Shown: in pieces, positions 18,969 through 28,829 of the stretch
How positions within the stretch are numbered: the stretch's first letter is position 1
How the letters are laid out: each line of letters starts with the position of its first letter
The notes under the pieces: generated by a model
Told to the model about the DNA's origin: nothing
Database searches by the model: none
What the model saw: the letters and a program-made list of their open reading frames with translations, nothing else
Assembly (NCBI GenBank): GCA_021789605.1
Contig: JAJYJI010000002.1
Coordinates: forward strand, 1 to 64,000
Direction of reading: 5' to 3'
DNA: 64,000 bases
DNA from: a bacterium
GTDB taxonomy: Bacteria; SZUA-79; Acidulodesulfobacterales; Acidulodesulfobacteraceae
Translations under genes and position numbers: made by a program

Positions 18969-20024
18969 TTAATTATAATACTCTTCGAACGACGGCCATA
19001 ATTGTTTTATTTTTTCATCTATGCCGCCGCGGTCTTTCATTAACGGATATAATTCAGACCTTTTTTTTGAAGCTTTTAGAAGGGAATTTTTGAAAACGGA
19101 CTCCAGTTCTTCTTTATAATCTTCAAATAAATTTCTGGAAGTTTTAATGCTTTCGGCGGCATAATCTCCGGCTAAACCTCCTGATATTACCGCACTTAAA
19201 ATACCGGCGCCGGTAATCGGATGCGTAAGTCCGGCGGCATCGCCGCACAAAGCAATGTTGCCGCAAGTTATTCCGTTCAAGCCGGAAACCGGAACAAGAC
19301 CCGATGTCTTTTCGAGGGTTTTAAAACCTATAAGTCCGGCATCTCTCATCTCCTTCAGGAACCTGCTTAAAGATACCGACAATGGAACGCTTGACACAGG
19401 TTTTTCAATACCGATTCCTACATTCGCAAACCCGCCTTTAGGAAAAACCCATCCGTAACCGTAAGGAATATATGACCTGAAATAGCATATAACTGAATCC
19501 AGCTCTTTTAAGAGGTCGGTTTTAATCTGCGTTGCATAAATATATGCTCTATTTTTATGGCAGTCGAACTCGTTTTTTGGTCCGGTTGCTACGATTAAAT
19601 AATCATAAAAGATTTCATATGATATTTTATCTTCCGAGCTTAAAACATCGACGCTGTTTTTTTGAGAGTTGATTTTATATGCCCTCGTAGCCGTCAGCAA
19701 TCTTGAGCCGAGCTTAACGGCTTCTCCGGCAAGATACAGGTCAAAAACCGCCCTGTTCAAAATATACCCCTGTCCGTCTAATTTGTACAAATTTTCACCG
19801 GTATCGACTTCGATATAATTAATTTTTTGATTTATCGCGGAGGGTATGTTGTTTATATTTACATAAGCGTTAATGTTTAATCCGACAAACTCGGCGCATT
19901 GAACCGGAATTCCGACAACGGCTCTCTTATCTATTAAAATATTCGGTATTCCTTTTTTAGACAAGGCTATCGCCGCCGCCGAACCTGCCGGACCGGCTCC
20001 TATGATGGCAACTTTAGTTTTCAT
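18969..20024 (-). CDS. Geranylgeranyl reductase family FAD-dependent oxidoreductase
   Basis: The N-terminal FAD-binding motif is GAGPAGSAAA. A second FAD motif, CGDAAGLTHPITGAGI, lies in the last third. The PVQCAEFVG and GYGWVFPKG segments match the geranylgeranyl reductase family of the p-hydroxybenzoate hydroxylase fold. Members saturate isoprenoid double bonds in lipids, chlorophyll side chains or quinones. The 351 residues are standard. With the polyprenyl synthase three genes downstream, reduction of a prenyl chain is the likely task; the exact substrate is unknown. Confidence 0.8.
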   Translation of the reverse strand: MKTKVAIIGAGPAGSAAAIALSKKGIPNILIDKRAVVGIPVQCAEFVGLNINAYVNINNIPSAINQKINYIEVDTGENLYKLDGQGYILNRAVFDLYLAGEAVKLGSRLLTATRAYKINSQKNSVDVLSSEDKISYEIFYDYLIVATGPKNEFDCHKNRAYIYATQIKTDLLKELDSVICYFRSYIPYGYGWVFPKGGFANVGIGIEKPVSSVPLSVSLSRFLKEMRDAGLIGFKTLEKTSGLVPVSGLNGITCGNIALCGDAAGLTHPITGAGILSAVISGGLAGDYAAESIKTSRNLFEDYKEELESVFKNSLLKASKKRSELYPLMKDRGGIDEKIKQLWPSFEEYYN

Positions 20025-20029
20025 CGATT

Positions 20030-21196
20030 TTATTTCGCACCGAATATACGGTATATCAAAACTCTGTTGTTGTTTGTGTCTGCTACGGCAAGATATTTCC
20101 CGTTTAAGGAAATAGATATATTAGATTCATGGTTAAAATTATCCCTTCCTACCCCTGGCGTGCCGAAATTATAGGTTTTTAATACGTTGTAGCCGTTATC
20201 CAGTTTGAAAACCGTCAAAATACTCCTGCCGTAGTTCGCCACGTAAAGATAACCGTTTTTATAAACAATTCCAACAGGATGATAAAGCTGGTAACCTGCT
20301 TCCCCTGGCGTGCCTATGGAACCTATATAATCGAACTGCCTGTTAAAAACAAGTATTTCGGAAAGGCTGTAGTCTGAAATATAAATATATTTTTTAGAAA
20401 AGGCTATGCCGACAGGTTTTTTAAACTGAACCTGCGAAGCTGCCTGCACCGCCGGCGCAGGAGCTTTGCCGCCCTGCGAAGCGCCTGCAGGAGTCCCGTT
20501 CTTAGGACTATTATTACCTGCGTTGGCTCCGGTATTATTAGAACTATTTCCGTTAGGCTGGTTTGCGTTAGAATTATTTGGCGCGACGGGGGAACTGACG
20601 GCGCCTGCGCCTCCCTGAATCGAGGAATTTCCTTTTCTTTCGTAAAATTGCCCGTTTTTTAAATATATCATTATGTTGTCGGAACCGGAATTAGCCACAT
20701 ATATTTTATCGTACGCAAAACCTATGAAAGTCGGCTCTATTAAAATTCTTTTAGAATTTTTAGAAATTCCGAATTGCGAAACGAAACTGCCGTCCGGTTG
20801 AAACACCTGTATTCTGGAATTGCCTGAATCTACAATATATATATTTCCAGATTTTTTGGAAACCGCGGCAAAAAGCGGCACCATAAATTCGCCCGTGGCT
20901 TTTCCTTCTATGCCCCACTGCCTTAGATACGCGCCTTTAATATTAAATTTTATAATTCTGGAGTTGCCGGAATCTACTACATAAACATTGTTTCTTTTTC
21001 CGAAAGCTACGCCCGCGGGACCTTTAAGCTTATCTGTCGAACCTATAATCCTTACTAATTTTAACGAAAAGGGGGATTTTTTAAAATAAAGATGGAATCT
21101 TTTTTGAAAAAGAAGGATTGCTAGTATTGCTATAATAATTATGCTTAATAAAAAAAACGCTTTATTCAGCTTTTCCTTTTTAATGGGCAATGCCAT
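20030..21196 (-). CDS. Membrane-anchored NHL-repeat protein with low-complexity linker
   Basis: A basic N-terminus precedes one membrane segment (about residues 13-30), so the rest should face the periplasm. NHL repeats of beta-propeller type follow, for example NVYVVDSGNSRIIKFN, NIYIVDSGNSRIQVF and NKIYVANSGSDNIMIY-like strands. Two sets of repeats are separated by a Gly/Asn/Ser/Pro/Ala-rich linker (about residues 193-258). Function is unknown; NHL propellers usually bind proteins or sugars. It lies 5 bp upstream of the flavoprotein gene and 21 bp downstream of a lipoprotein gene, so it belongs to the same operon. Confidence 0.8.
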   Translation of the reverse strand: MALPIKKEKLNKAFFLLSIIIIAILAILLFQKRFHLYFKKSPFSLKLVRIIGSTDKLKGPAGVAFGKRNNVYVVDSGNSRIIKFNIKGAYLRQWGIEGKATGEFMVPLFAAVSKKSGNIYIVDSGNSRIQVFQPDGSFVSQFGISKNSKRILIEPTFIGFAYDKIYVANSGSDNIMIYLKNGQFYERKGNSSIQGGAGAVSSPVAPNNSNANQPNGNSSNNTGANAGNNSPKNGTPAGASQGGKAPAPAVQAASQVQFKKPVGIAFSKKYIYISDYSLSEILVFNRQFDYIGSIGTPGEAGYQLYHPVGIVYKNGYLYVANYGRSILTVFKLDNGYNVLKTYNFGTPGVGRDNFNHESNISISLNGKYLAVADTNNNRVLIYRIFGAK

Positions 21197-21217
21197 GTTT
21201 TCGCCCTCCGGATTTTT

Positions 21218-21727
21218 TTATTTTAACATTATAATTTTAACGATTATATAATTGGAATAAGCGGATTTTATATCGTAATATCCTACGCTTTTTATGCAAA
21301 ATATATAATAGCCGTCTTTTAAATTCTTCTTATTTACATTATAAAAAAATTTATCATATTGCAAGCTAAATCTTTTTTTAAACTTTAAGTTTTGGAAAAC
21401 AAAGGGTTTAGAATTGCCGCAGGAATATTTTATAGATTTTTTATCTTTATAACGCTTGTTAAAAATTAAAAATCCTTTAACTTTATTTATGTTTCCGCTA
21501 TATTTATAAATTACGCGGACGGTACCCGCAATCTTTTTGGCGGAAAGAATAACAGGCGGTTTAGGGGGGCTGACTTTAGGCGGTTGAGGATATCCTGTTT
21601 TCGCGCATCCGGAAAGATAAAACGTCTGGAAGAAGAGTGCCAGCGTCAAAAGAACAGGAAAAATATAACTTCTTTTTTTATTTAAGCGCCTGTATAGCTT
21701 TTTTATTATTTTCAATTTCTTTTTCAT
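21218..21727 (-). CDS. Predicted lipoprotein, fibronectin-III-like
   Basis: After a very basic N-terminus and a hydrophobic stretch comes the lipobox LSGC, then KTGYPQPPKVSPPKPP and an apparently beta-rich domain of about 115 residues. Small lipoproteins with a C-K-x-G-x-P start behind argH and before lysA are recalled from deltaproteobacteria. Its start overlaps the argH 3' end by 50 bp. No strong ribosome binding site is visible, and a TTG at codon 5 is an alternative start. Function is unknown. Confidence 0.65.
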   Translation of the reverse strand: MKKKLKIIKKLYRRLNKKRSYIFPVLLTLALFFQTFYLSGCAKTGYPQPPKVSPPKPPVILSAKKIAGTVRVIYKYSGNINKVKGFLIFNKRYKDKKSIKYSCGNSKPFVFQNLKFKKRFSLQYDKFFYNVNKKNLKDGYYIFCIKSVGYYDIKSAYSNYIIVKIIMLK

Positions 21728-23108
21728 ATTCTTTGAGTACCATTGCTATTTCTTTAAAAGCGGTTCCGCCTGTTGTCTTTTTTGAATTAACGGATGATTC
21801 TGGATTAAAAATACTGAATATGTCTTCGTCTATATAGCCTGTTATTTTTTTATATTCTTTTAGGGAAAGCGCGGAAAGTGTTTTGCCCGTATTTTCCGCA
21901 TAACTTACTATTTTACCGGCTATTTCATGGGATTTTCTGAAAGGCACGCCTTTTTTAACCAGGTAAGTCGCTACGTCGGTAGCGTAAATAGAATCGTCTT
22001 TAAGACCCGACCTCATTTTTTCTTTATCAAATTCTAATGTTTTTATAATTTCTTTAAATATCGATAAAGAATTATAAACTGTATCCGCGCTTTCCATAAC
22101 CGGTTTTTTATCTTCCTGCATATCCCTGTTATAAGCAAGAGGCAGCGATTTCATCATTATAAACAATGACAAAAGATTTGAGATAACGCCGCCGGTTTTG
22201 CCTCTTATAAGTTCAAGAACGTCCGGATTTTTCTTTTGGGGCATAATGCTAGAGCCGGTGGTAAATTCATCTTTTATTTTTATAAATCCGAATTCAAAAC
22301 TGTTCCATATTATAAGTTCTTCGCAAAATCTCGAAAGATGCAGCGCCGTCATTGAAAGGGCAAAGTTGAATTCCAGAGCAAAATCCCTGTCTGAAACTGC
22401 GTCCATACTGTTTCTGGAAATATTCCCAAAACCAAGAATATCCGCCTCCAAGCGTCTGTCTATATCAAAATCGACGCCGGCAAGCGCCCCGCTCCCGAGA
22501 GTCAAAACGTCGGCTGCCTTATACGCGTTCATCATTCTTTCAAAATCCCGCGTAAACATTTCGTAATACGCCAAAAAGTGATGTGCCAGCGATACGGGTT
22601 GCGCATGCTGAAAATGGGTATATCCCGGGATAACAGCCTTAATATTTGACTTCGCGACAGACGCAAGAACGGCTCTTAAGTCGGTTAACGCCTTAGCGAT
22701 TAGCTTTATCCGGCTTCTTACGTAGAGCCTGAAATCCACGGAAACCTGGTCGTTTCTTGACCTTCCGGTATGCAGTTTTGCGCCTGATTCGGGAACTAGT
22801 TCGATTAATCTCTTTTCCACATTCATATGAATGTCTTCATATTTTTTATTAAGTTCTAATTCGCCGCTTTCTATTTCTGATTTTATTTTCAGAAGAGCTT
22901 TTTCTAAAGCTTTTTTTTCTTTTTTGCCTACTATGCCCGCTTTTTCTATCGCGTAAAGATGGGCAATAGAACCGTCTATGTCAAAGTCCGCGAGCCTCCT
23001 GTCGATATCCAGCGACGCGGTAAAGTCCGCGGTAATTTGCGATATATCGTCTTTAAAGCGGCCCCTGACGAAATTATTATGGGATATAATTTTCTTTTTT
23101 AATGCCAT
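21678..23108 (-). CDS. argH: Argininosuccinate lyase
   Basis: ArgH splits argininosuccinate into arginine and fumarate, the last step of arginine synthesis. The fumarase/aspartase signature SSIMPQKKNPD, the HTGRSRNDQV block and the GYTHFQHAQPVS block are present in 476 residues. Its ATG overlaps the argG stop (TAATG). Confidence 0.97.
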   Translation of the reverse strand: MALKKKIISHNNFVRGRFKDDISQITADFTASLDIDRRLADFDIDGSIAHLYAIEKAGIVGKKEKKALEKALLKIKSEIESGELELNKKYEDIHMNVEKRLIELVPESGAKLHTGRSRNDQVSVDFRLYVRSRIKLIAKALTDLRAVLASVAKSNIKAVIPGYTHFQHAQPVSLAHHFLAYYEMFTRDFERMMNAYKAADVLTLGSGALAGVDFDIDRRLEADILGFGNISRNSMDAVSDRDFALEFNFALSMTALHLSRFCEELIIWNSFEFGFIKIKDEFTTGSSIMPQKKNPDVLELIRGKTGGVISNLLSLFIMMKSLPLAYNRDMQEDKKPVMESADTVYNSLSIFKEIIKTLEFDKEKMRSGLKDDSIYATDVATYLVKKGVPFRKSHEIAGKIVSYAENTGKTLSALSLKEYKKITGYIDEDIFSIFNPESSVNSKKTTGGTAFKEIAMVLKEYEKEIENNKKAIQALK

Positions 23109-24295
23109 TATTTATGCCTAAGCTTATAACGCAGCGATTTTAAATGAATAAACCCTGTCGCGTCGTTCTGGGAATATGCTCCCTTGTCGTCTTCAAAAGT
23201 TACGATATTCTTGGAATAAAGACTTCCTTCCGATTTTCTGTATAAAACTTTCATATTGCCTTTATATAGCTCTAATCCTATTTTACCGTTGACCGATACT
23301 TGAGTGCTGTCTATAAGGGCTTGAATTGCTTTTAACTCTGGGCTGAACCAGCTGCCTTCGTATATTAACTTTGAATATTGCGGCGCAAGGCTGTTTTTAA
23401 GCTCTATTTCTTCTCCGGTCAAAGTAATAGACTCCATAAGCTTATGGGCAAAACTTAAAACAGTACCCGCCGGAGTTTCATAAACGCCCCTCGATTTCAT
23501 TCCGGTAATCCTCGTTTCCACTATATCCGCCCTTCCAATACCGTTTCTGCCCGCAATTAAATTAAGGTTTTCAACAATTTGCAGGGGCGTCATTTTTTTT
23601 CCGCTTAAAGATACGGGGTTTCCGTTATTATATTCTATTTCTATAGACTCTGGCTTATCCTGAGCATTTTGAGGAGACGAAGTAATCTCGAACATGGATT
23701 CGTCAGGAGCATTTTCTAAATCTTCCAGTATGCCGCCCTCATAGCTTATATGAAAAAGGTTCTTGTCGCTTGAATATGGTTTTTCCTTGGTAACGGGAAC
23801 CGAAATTCCGTTATCTTCCGCATATTTAATAAGCTCGTTTCTTGAAACTATGTCCCATTCCCTCCACGGAGCTATTACTTTAATCGAAGGATTTACCGCT
23901 GCGTATGCAAGCTCGAATCTTACCTGGTCGTTTCCTTTGCCGGTAGCGCCGTGGGCAACGTATTTTGCGCCTTTTTCCGCGGCTATTTCTATCTGCCTTT
24001 TTGCTATCAAAGGTCTGGCTATAGACGTTCCCAAAAGATAAGAACCTTCATAAAGCGCGTTTCCTCTTAATACCGGAAATATATAATTTGTCGCGAACTC
24101 GTCCCGCATATCTTCGACTATCGCTGAAACAGCGCCGGTCTTCAAGGCTTTTTCCTTCACGGCGGCAAGGTCTTCTTTTTGCCCTACGTCGCAGCAATAT
24201 GCTATAACGTCAGCTTTATAAGTATTTATGAGCCACTTTAAGATTACTGAGGTATCCAGCCCTCCTGAATACGCCAAAACAATTTTTTCCGCCAT
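23108..24295 (-). CDS. argG: Argininosuccinate synthase
   Basis: ArgG joins citrulline and aspartate using ATP. The PP-loop start VLAYSGGLDTSV and the segments AHGATGKGNDQVRFE and ITGMKSRGVYETP are diagnostic. The 395 residues match the family. It lies between argF (33 bp upstream) and argH (1-bp overlap). Confidence 0.97.
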   Translation of the reverse strand: MAEKIVLAYSGGLDTSVILKWLINTYKADVIAYCCDVGQKEDLAAVKEKALKTGAVSAIVEDMRDEFATNYIFPVLRGNALYEGSYLLGTSIARPLIAKRQIEIAAEKGAKYVAHGATGKGNDQVRFELAYAAVNPSIKVIAPWREWDIVSRNELIKYAEDNGISVPVTKEKPYSSDKNLFHISYEGGILEDLENAPDESMFEITSSPQNAQDKPESIEIEYNNGNPVSLSGKKMTPLQIVENLNLIAGRNGIGRADIVETRITGMKSRGVYETPAGTVLSFAHKLMESITLTGEEIELKNSLAPQYSKLIYEGSWFSPELKAIQALIDSTQVSVNGKIGLELYKGNMKVLYRKSEGSLYSKNIVTFEDDKGAYSQNDATGFIHLKSLRYKLRHK

Positions 24296-24328
24296 AACTA
24301 ATAAATTCTCCTTAAACTTATTATTTTA

Positions 24329-25288
24329 TTAAAAAATTTTTTCCATTATAGCTTTCTGAACGTGAAGCCTGTTTTCCGCCTCTTCGAAAACTACCGCAGA
24401 AAATCTGTCGAACACATCTTCCGCTACTTCTTCGTTCCTATGAACAGGAAGGCAGTGTAAAAAAATAACGTCTTTTTTAGCATTTTCAACGGTATGCCCG
24501 TCTATAATAAACGGTCTTAATTTATCTATTTTTTCTTTTTCCTCGTCCTGACCCATGCTTATAAAAACATCGGTCGTAATGACGTCGGCATTTTTTGCAG
24601 CAGAAATTTTATCATGGGAAATAAGGAATTTGCCGCCTCTTTTTTCAGATTCATTCCTGACCGTCCCGTCTATATCGAACCCTTCCGGCATCGCAAGCAC
24701 AAGTTCAAAGCCTAGCATAGCCTGAAGGCTGACCCATGAATTTGCCATATTGTTTGCGTCGCCGAAATAAACTATTTTTAATTTTTTAAGGGTATCCCCG
24801 ATAATATCATTTAAGGCACGTGCGCCGTTATGCTTGGCTTCCGGCTTTCTTTTAATCTCATAAACCGTAAATATATCTGCTAATATCTGCGCCGGATGAT
24901 ATAAATCGGTAAGCCCGTTAATCACGGGTTTTTCGAAATAACGCGCAAAAGTTTCTATTCTTTCCTGTCCAAACGTCCTTATTATAACCCCGTCTAAATA
25001 CCTGCTTAAGACCATAGCGGTATCTTTTACAGGCTCACCGCGTCCGAGCTGAAGGTCTCTGGACGACATAAAAACAGGATGGCCGCCTAATTCCACTATG
25101 CCTACTTCAAAAGAAACTCTGGTTCTGGTGGAAGATTTTTCAAATATAAGGCCGATTTTTTTACCGGCGAGGGAGGCGCTTTGACTTTTCCTCCTTTCCT
25201 CTTTTAAAACGGCAGACCTTAAAAGGGTGTCATATATCTCGTCGGCGCTAAAATCGTAAACAGATAAAAAATTTCTTACGTGATTCAT
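24329..25288 (-). CDS. argF: Ornithine carbamoyltransferase
   Basis: ArgF makes citrulline from ornithine and carbamoyl phosphate. The carbamoyl-phosphate motif EKSSTRTRVSFE and the ornithine-side motif HCLPVHRNEEV are intact in 319 residues. It lies 18 bp after argD in the arginine block. Confidence 0.97.
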   Translation of the reverse strand: MNHVRNFLSVYDFSADEIYDTLLRSAVLKEERRKSQSASLAGKKIGLIFEKSSTRTRVSFEVGIVELGGHPVFMSSRDLQLGRGEPVKDTAMVLSRYLDGVIIRTFGQERIETFARYFEKPVINGLTDLYHPAQILADIFTVYEIKRKPEAKHNGARALNDIIGDTLKKLKIVYFGDANNMANSWVSLQAMLGFELVLAMPEGFDIDGTVRNESEKRGGKFLISHDKISAAKNADVITTDVFISMGQDEEKEKIDKLRPFIIDGHTVENAKKDVIFLHCLPVHRNEEVAEDVFDRFSAVVFEEAENRLHVQKAIMEKIF

Positions 25289-25306
25289 AATGTTAGTTTA
25301 AATATA

Positions 25307-26512
25307 TTATTTATTATAATTTCTGTTAAAAACCTTCACTAAAGATTCTATTAATAAATCTACGTCGTTTTTTTTGATAATTAATGGCGGGGTAAGCCTT
25401 AGAATTTTATCCTGAACCGTAGTGGTTAAAAAACCTTCGCTTATCAATTCCACCGAAATATCTTTCGCCTTAATCTCGTAAAACTCTATGGCGCTGATTA
25501 GCCCTATGCTTCTGACTTCCTTGATGAATTCCGGAAAATCTATTTTTAATTCGTCTAATTTTGATTTTATGTAATCGCCTGTTTTTAAAACTTCTTTAAG
25601 AAAACCTTTTTTGTTTATTTCGTCGAAAAAAGCATTGGCGGCGGCGGTTATTACCGGTCCCCCTCCGAAAGTAGAGGCATGGTTGCCGGGTTCAAACGCC
25701 TTGGCTACGGTGTCTTTCGCAAGCACGGCTCCTATGGGAAGCCCGCCCGCTAAAGGTTTAGCAAGAGTCATAATATCCGGTTCGACGTCGAAATTCATAT
25801 AGGCAAAAAGTTTTCCGGTTCTTCCTAAACCGACTTGAACTTCGTCGAAGATTAAAACCAAGTCATTTTTCGCCGTTAAATCCCTTAACGATTTAATGTA
25901 TTCTTTATCGGCGATATTGACGCCGCCTTCTCCCTGCACCGGTTCTACTATTAAGGCGCAATAGTCTTTCCCGCCGGCGCCGTTAATCAATTTCTCTACC
26001 GCGGAAAAATCGTTAAATTTTACATGGGTAAAGCCTTCGAGCAGAGGCTCGAAACCTTTATGATACTTATCCTGTCCGGTTGCCGAAAGCGCCCCGAAAG
26101 TTCTTCCGTGAAAAGAATTCTGCATCGCTATTATGCCGTGCCCCCTTTTTGAAAATTTTTGGGCATAAATTCTGGCGAGCTTAATTGCGCCCTCGACGCT
26201 TTCGGCTCCGCTGTTGCAGAAAAAAACCTTATCCGCAAACGAATTCACGCACAGTTTCTCTGCAAGAAGAGCCTGGGGTTCGGTATAAAAATAGTTGGAT
26301 ACATGAATTAATTTTTTTATCTGGTTCATTACGGCTGAATTTATCTCATGATTATCGTATCCTAAGTTATTGACCGCAATCCCGGAAGCAAAATCAGTAT
26401 ATCGCTTTCCGTTTTCATCGTACAGGAAACAGCCTTCTCCTTTTACCAGCGTCAAGTCGAACCTGCCGTACGTATTCATTATATATTTATTCGTAAGTTC
26501 TTTCGCGTTCAT
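25307..26512 (-). CDS. argD: Acetylornithine aminotransferase
   Basis: This class III PLP aminotransferase makes N-acetylornithine. It may also act as succinyl-diaminopimelate aminotransferase, as many ArgD proteins do. The CNSGAESVEGAIKLAR segment, the DEVQVGLGRTGK block and the PLP lysine in TLAKPLAGGLPIG are visible in 401 residues. The position between argB and argF supports the arginine role. Confidence 0.95.
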   Translation of the reverse strand: MNAKELTNKYIMNTYGRFDLTLVKGEGCFLYDENGKRYTDFASGIAVNNLGYDNHEINSAVMNQIKKLIHVSNYFYTEPQALLAEKLCVNSFADKVFFCNSGAESVEGAIKLARIYAQKFSKRGHGIIAMQNSFHGRTFGALSATGQDKYHKGFEPLLEGFTHVKFNDFSAVEKLINGAGGKDYCALIVEPVQGEGGVNIADKEYIKSLRDLTAKNDLVLIFDEVQVGLGRTGKLFAYMNFDVEPDIMTLAKPLAGGLPIGAVLAKDTVAKAFEPGNHASTFGGGPVITAAANAFFDEINKKGFLKEVLKTGDYIKSKLDELKIDFPEFIKEVRSIGLISAIEFYEIKAKDISVELISEGFLTTTVQDKILRLTPPLIIKKNDVDLLIESLVKVFNRNYNK

Positions 26513-26545
26513 ATTGAGCCTCTTTCTATAAATATGCGTAAATAA

Positions 26546-27394
26546 TTAATTTGAAATCTGCGTTCCTATGCCTTTTTTTGTAAATATTTCCAATAAAACG
26601 GCGTGAGGGATAGAACCGTTTATTATATGGACTTTTTTAACGCCAAGCTTAACCGCGTCTATACAGGAATTCGCTTTTGGTATCATTCCTCCATAAATAA
26701 CTCCCTCTTTAATCATATTCTTTATATCTCCAGTTTTAACCGAAGATATAAGCTCGCTGTCAGCGTTTAAAAGACCGTCCTGGTCGGATAAAATTATAAG
26801 TTTTTCAGCCTCCAGCTCCGCGGCTATCGAAGACGCTACAAGGTCTGCGTTAATATTAAGCGTCCTGCCTTCGTTGTCCATGCTTACCGGCGCTATAACC
26901 GGAATAAAGGAGGGGTCCAGCGTAAGCAGTATTTTTTTATCGACGTGCTTGACTTCGCCGACAAAGCCAAGGTCGACTTTTTCGGATTTCAGCTTTTTTG
27001 CCGTTATAAGATTTCCGTCTTTACCGGACAATCCGCAGGCGCGACCGCCGAATTTATTTATTAGCGCGACAAGGTCTTTATTTATCTTTCCCGATAAAAC
27101 CATTTCGACTACTTTCATTGTATTTTCATCGGTAATGCGTTGTCCTTCATGAAAATTTACGCCTATGTTTAATTTTTTTAAAAGACCGTCTATCTCCTTG
27201 CCGCCTCCGTGAACGATAATTATATTTATTCCTATGAGCTTTAAAAGGATTATGTCTTTAATAAAGTTCTCTTTTAATTCGTTATCGGCTGCTATCGAAC
27301 CGCCGAATTTTATCACGAAAGTTTTTGAAGCAAACTTCTGTATATAAGGCAGCGCCTCCAGCAGAACTTTAGCCTTTTTTATGTACTCTTCCAT
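26546..27394 (-). CDS. argB: Acetylglutamate kinase
   Basis: ArgB phosphorylates N-acetylglutamate, often the arginine-inhibited step. The amino-acid kinase motifs FVIKFGGS and IIVHGGGKEID, and the C-terminal GGMIPKANSCIDAVKLG, are present in 282 residues. The N-terminal helix before FVIKFGG (about 24 residues) is of the kind linked to arginine-sensitive hexamers. The ATG overlaps the hslU stop (TAATG). Confidence 0.96.
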   Translation of the reverse strand: MEEYIKKAKVLLEALPYIQKFASKTFVIKFGGSIAADNELKENFIKDIILLKLIGINIIIVHGGGKEIDGLLKKLNIGVNFHEGQRITDENTMKVVEMVLSGKINKDLVALINKFGGRACGLSGKDGNLITAKKLKSEKVDLGFVGEVKHVDKKILLTLDPSFIPVIAPVSMDNEGRTLNINADLVASSIAAELEAEKLIILSDQDGLLNADSELISSVKTGDIKNMIKEGVIYGGMIPKANSCIDAVKLGVKKVHIINGSIPHAVLLEIFTKKGIGTQISN

Positions 27395-28821
27395 TAAAGT
27401 ATATACCTTGAAAGGTCTTCGTCTTTGATTATATCCTTAAGTCTATCGTCTATATAATCCTTATTTATTAAAACTTTTTTAGCGGTCTTGTAAGGAGCCT
27501 CGAAAGAAACGTCCTCCATAACCCTTTCTAAAATCGTATGAAGCCTTCTCGCGCCGATATTTTCGGTTTTAAGATTGACTTCTTCCGCAATTTCGGCAAT
27601 TCTTTCGATGCCGTCGTCAGCAAAGTTTAAATTTACGTTTTCGGTTTTAAGAAGCTCGTAATACTGTTTAATTAATGCGCCCTTAGGTTCTTTTAATATT
27701 CTTACGAATTCTTTTTTTGATAAAGAATCCATTTCTACCCTGATAGGAAACCTTCCTTGAAGCTCCGGAATTAAATCCGACGGCTTGGAAACGTGAAAAG
27801 CGCCCGCGGCGATAAATAAAATATGGTCGGTTTTTACTATTCCATACTTTGTCATAACGTTAGAGCCTTCTATTATCGGCAGTAAATCCCTCTGAACTCC
27901 TTCCCTGGAAACATCGGGACCGTAAGACTTTTCCCTCGAAGCTATTTTGTCTATTTCGTCCACGAATATAAGCCCCGAATTTTCGACTTTTTGAATCGCG
28001 TTCTGAACGACCTTATCGCTGTCTACAAGCCTTTCGCTTTCTTCGCGGACCAGTATTTCGTAAGCCTCGGAAACTCTGACCTTTTCTATTTTTTTCTGCT
28101 TGGGGAAAATATTTGAAAATATATCCTTAAAATCCTGCCCTATATCGTCTATACCGGATTGAGAAAATATTTCTATTACGGGAATAGCAGGTTTCGCCGA
28201 CGATTTAACTTCCATTTCGACGAACCTGTCATCTAATTTTCCTTCTAAAAACATTTTCCTGAATTTTTCACGCGTATTGGCATAACTGTTTTTTTCCGCG
28301 CCTTCCTCTAACACCTTCCCGGAGCTTTTTTTAGAGGCTTTTGGCGGAGGCGCTACAAGCAGGTCCAAAAGCAGTTCCTCGGCGTTCTGTTTGGCTTTAT
28401 CTATAACCTGGTCCGTTTCTTTGGCTTTTTCATTTATAAAAGCGGTTTCGACAAGGTCTCTGACCATTGATTCGACGTCCCGCCCCATATAGCCGACTTC
28501 GGTAAATTTTGAAGCTTCAACCTTTATGAACGGGGAATCGGAAAGCTTGGCGATTCTTCTTGCTATTTCCGTTTTACCAACGCCGGTAGGTCCTATTAAC
28601 AAGATATTTTTAGGAACTATGTCTTCCCTTATTTCTTCAGGTACGTTATTTCTCCTGAAACGCGTCCTTAACGCGACGGCAACCGATTTCTTAGCCTTAT
28701 CCTGTCCTATAACGTATTTATCTAGCTCCTTAATTATTTCTTTAGGCGTAAGAAAATCTATTTTGCCGGCATTAACAGCCGGATTAGCTTTAACATTGCC
28801 GCTTGACGTTTTATTTGCCAT
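27394..28821 (-). CDS. hslU: ATP-dependent protease ATPase subunit HslU
   Basis: HslU is the AAA+ unfoldase that feeds the HslV peptidase. The Walker A motif GPTGVGKTEIARR, the Walker B region IFVDEIDKIA, the pore and sensor region DVSREGVQRDLLPIIEGS, and the C-terminal EDLSRYIL that docks into HslV are all present. The inserted I-domain carries a Lys/Ser-rich stretch. At 475 residues it is slightly longer than usual. It is 8 bp downstream of hslV. Confidence 0.97.
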   Translation of the reverse strand: MANKTSSGNVKANPAVNAGKIDFLTPKEIIKELDKYVIGQDKAKKSVAVALRTRFRRNNVPEEIREDIVPKNILLIGPTGVGKTEIARRIAKLSDSPFIKVEASKFTEVGYMGRDVESMVRDLVETAFINEKAKETDQVIDKAKQNAEELLLDLLVAPPPKASKKSSGKVLEEGAEKNSYANTREKFRKMFLEGKLDDRFVEMEVKSSAKPAIPVIEIFSQSGIDDIGQDFKDIFSNIFPKQKKIEKVRVSEAYEILVREESERLVDSDKVVQNAIQKVENSGLIFVDEIDKIASREKSYGPDVSREGVQRDLLPIIEGSNVMTKYGIVKTDHILFIAAGAFHVSKPSDLIPELQGRFPIRVEMDSLSKKEFVRILKEPKGALIKQYYELLKTENVNLNFADDGIERIAEIAEEVNLKTENIGARRLHTILERVMEDVSFEAPYKTAKKVLINKDYIDDRLKDIIKDEDLSRYIL

Positions 28822-28829
28822 ATTTATTA

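Noticed and set aside
20430-20630. CRISPR-like or tandem repeat array in the NHL linker
   Set aside because: The repetitiveness comes from Gly/Asn/Ser/Ala codons inside an open frame; no regular repeat-spacer pattern exists.
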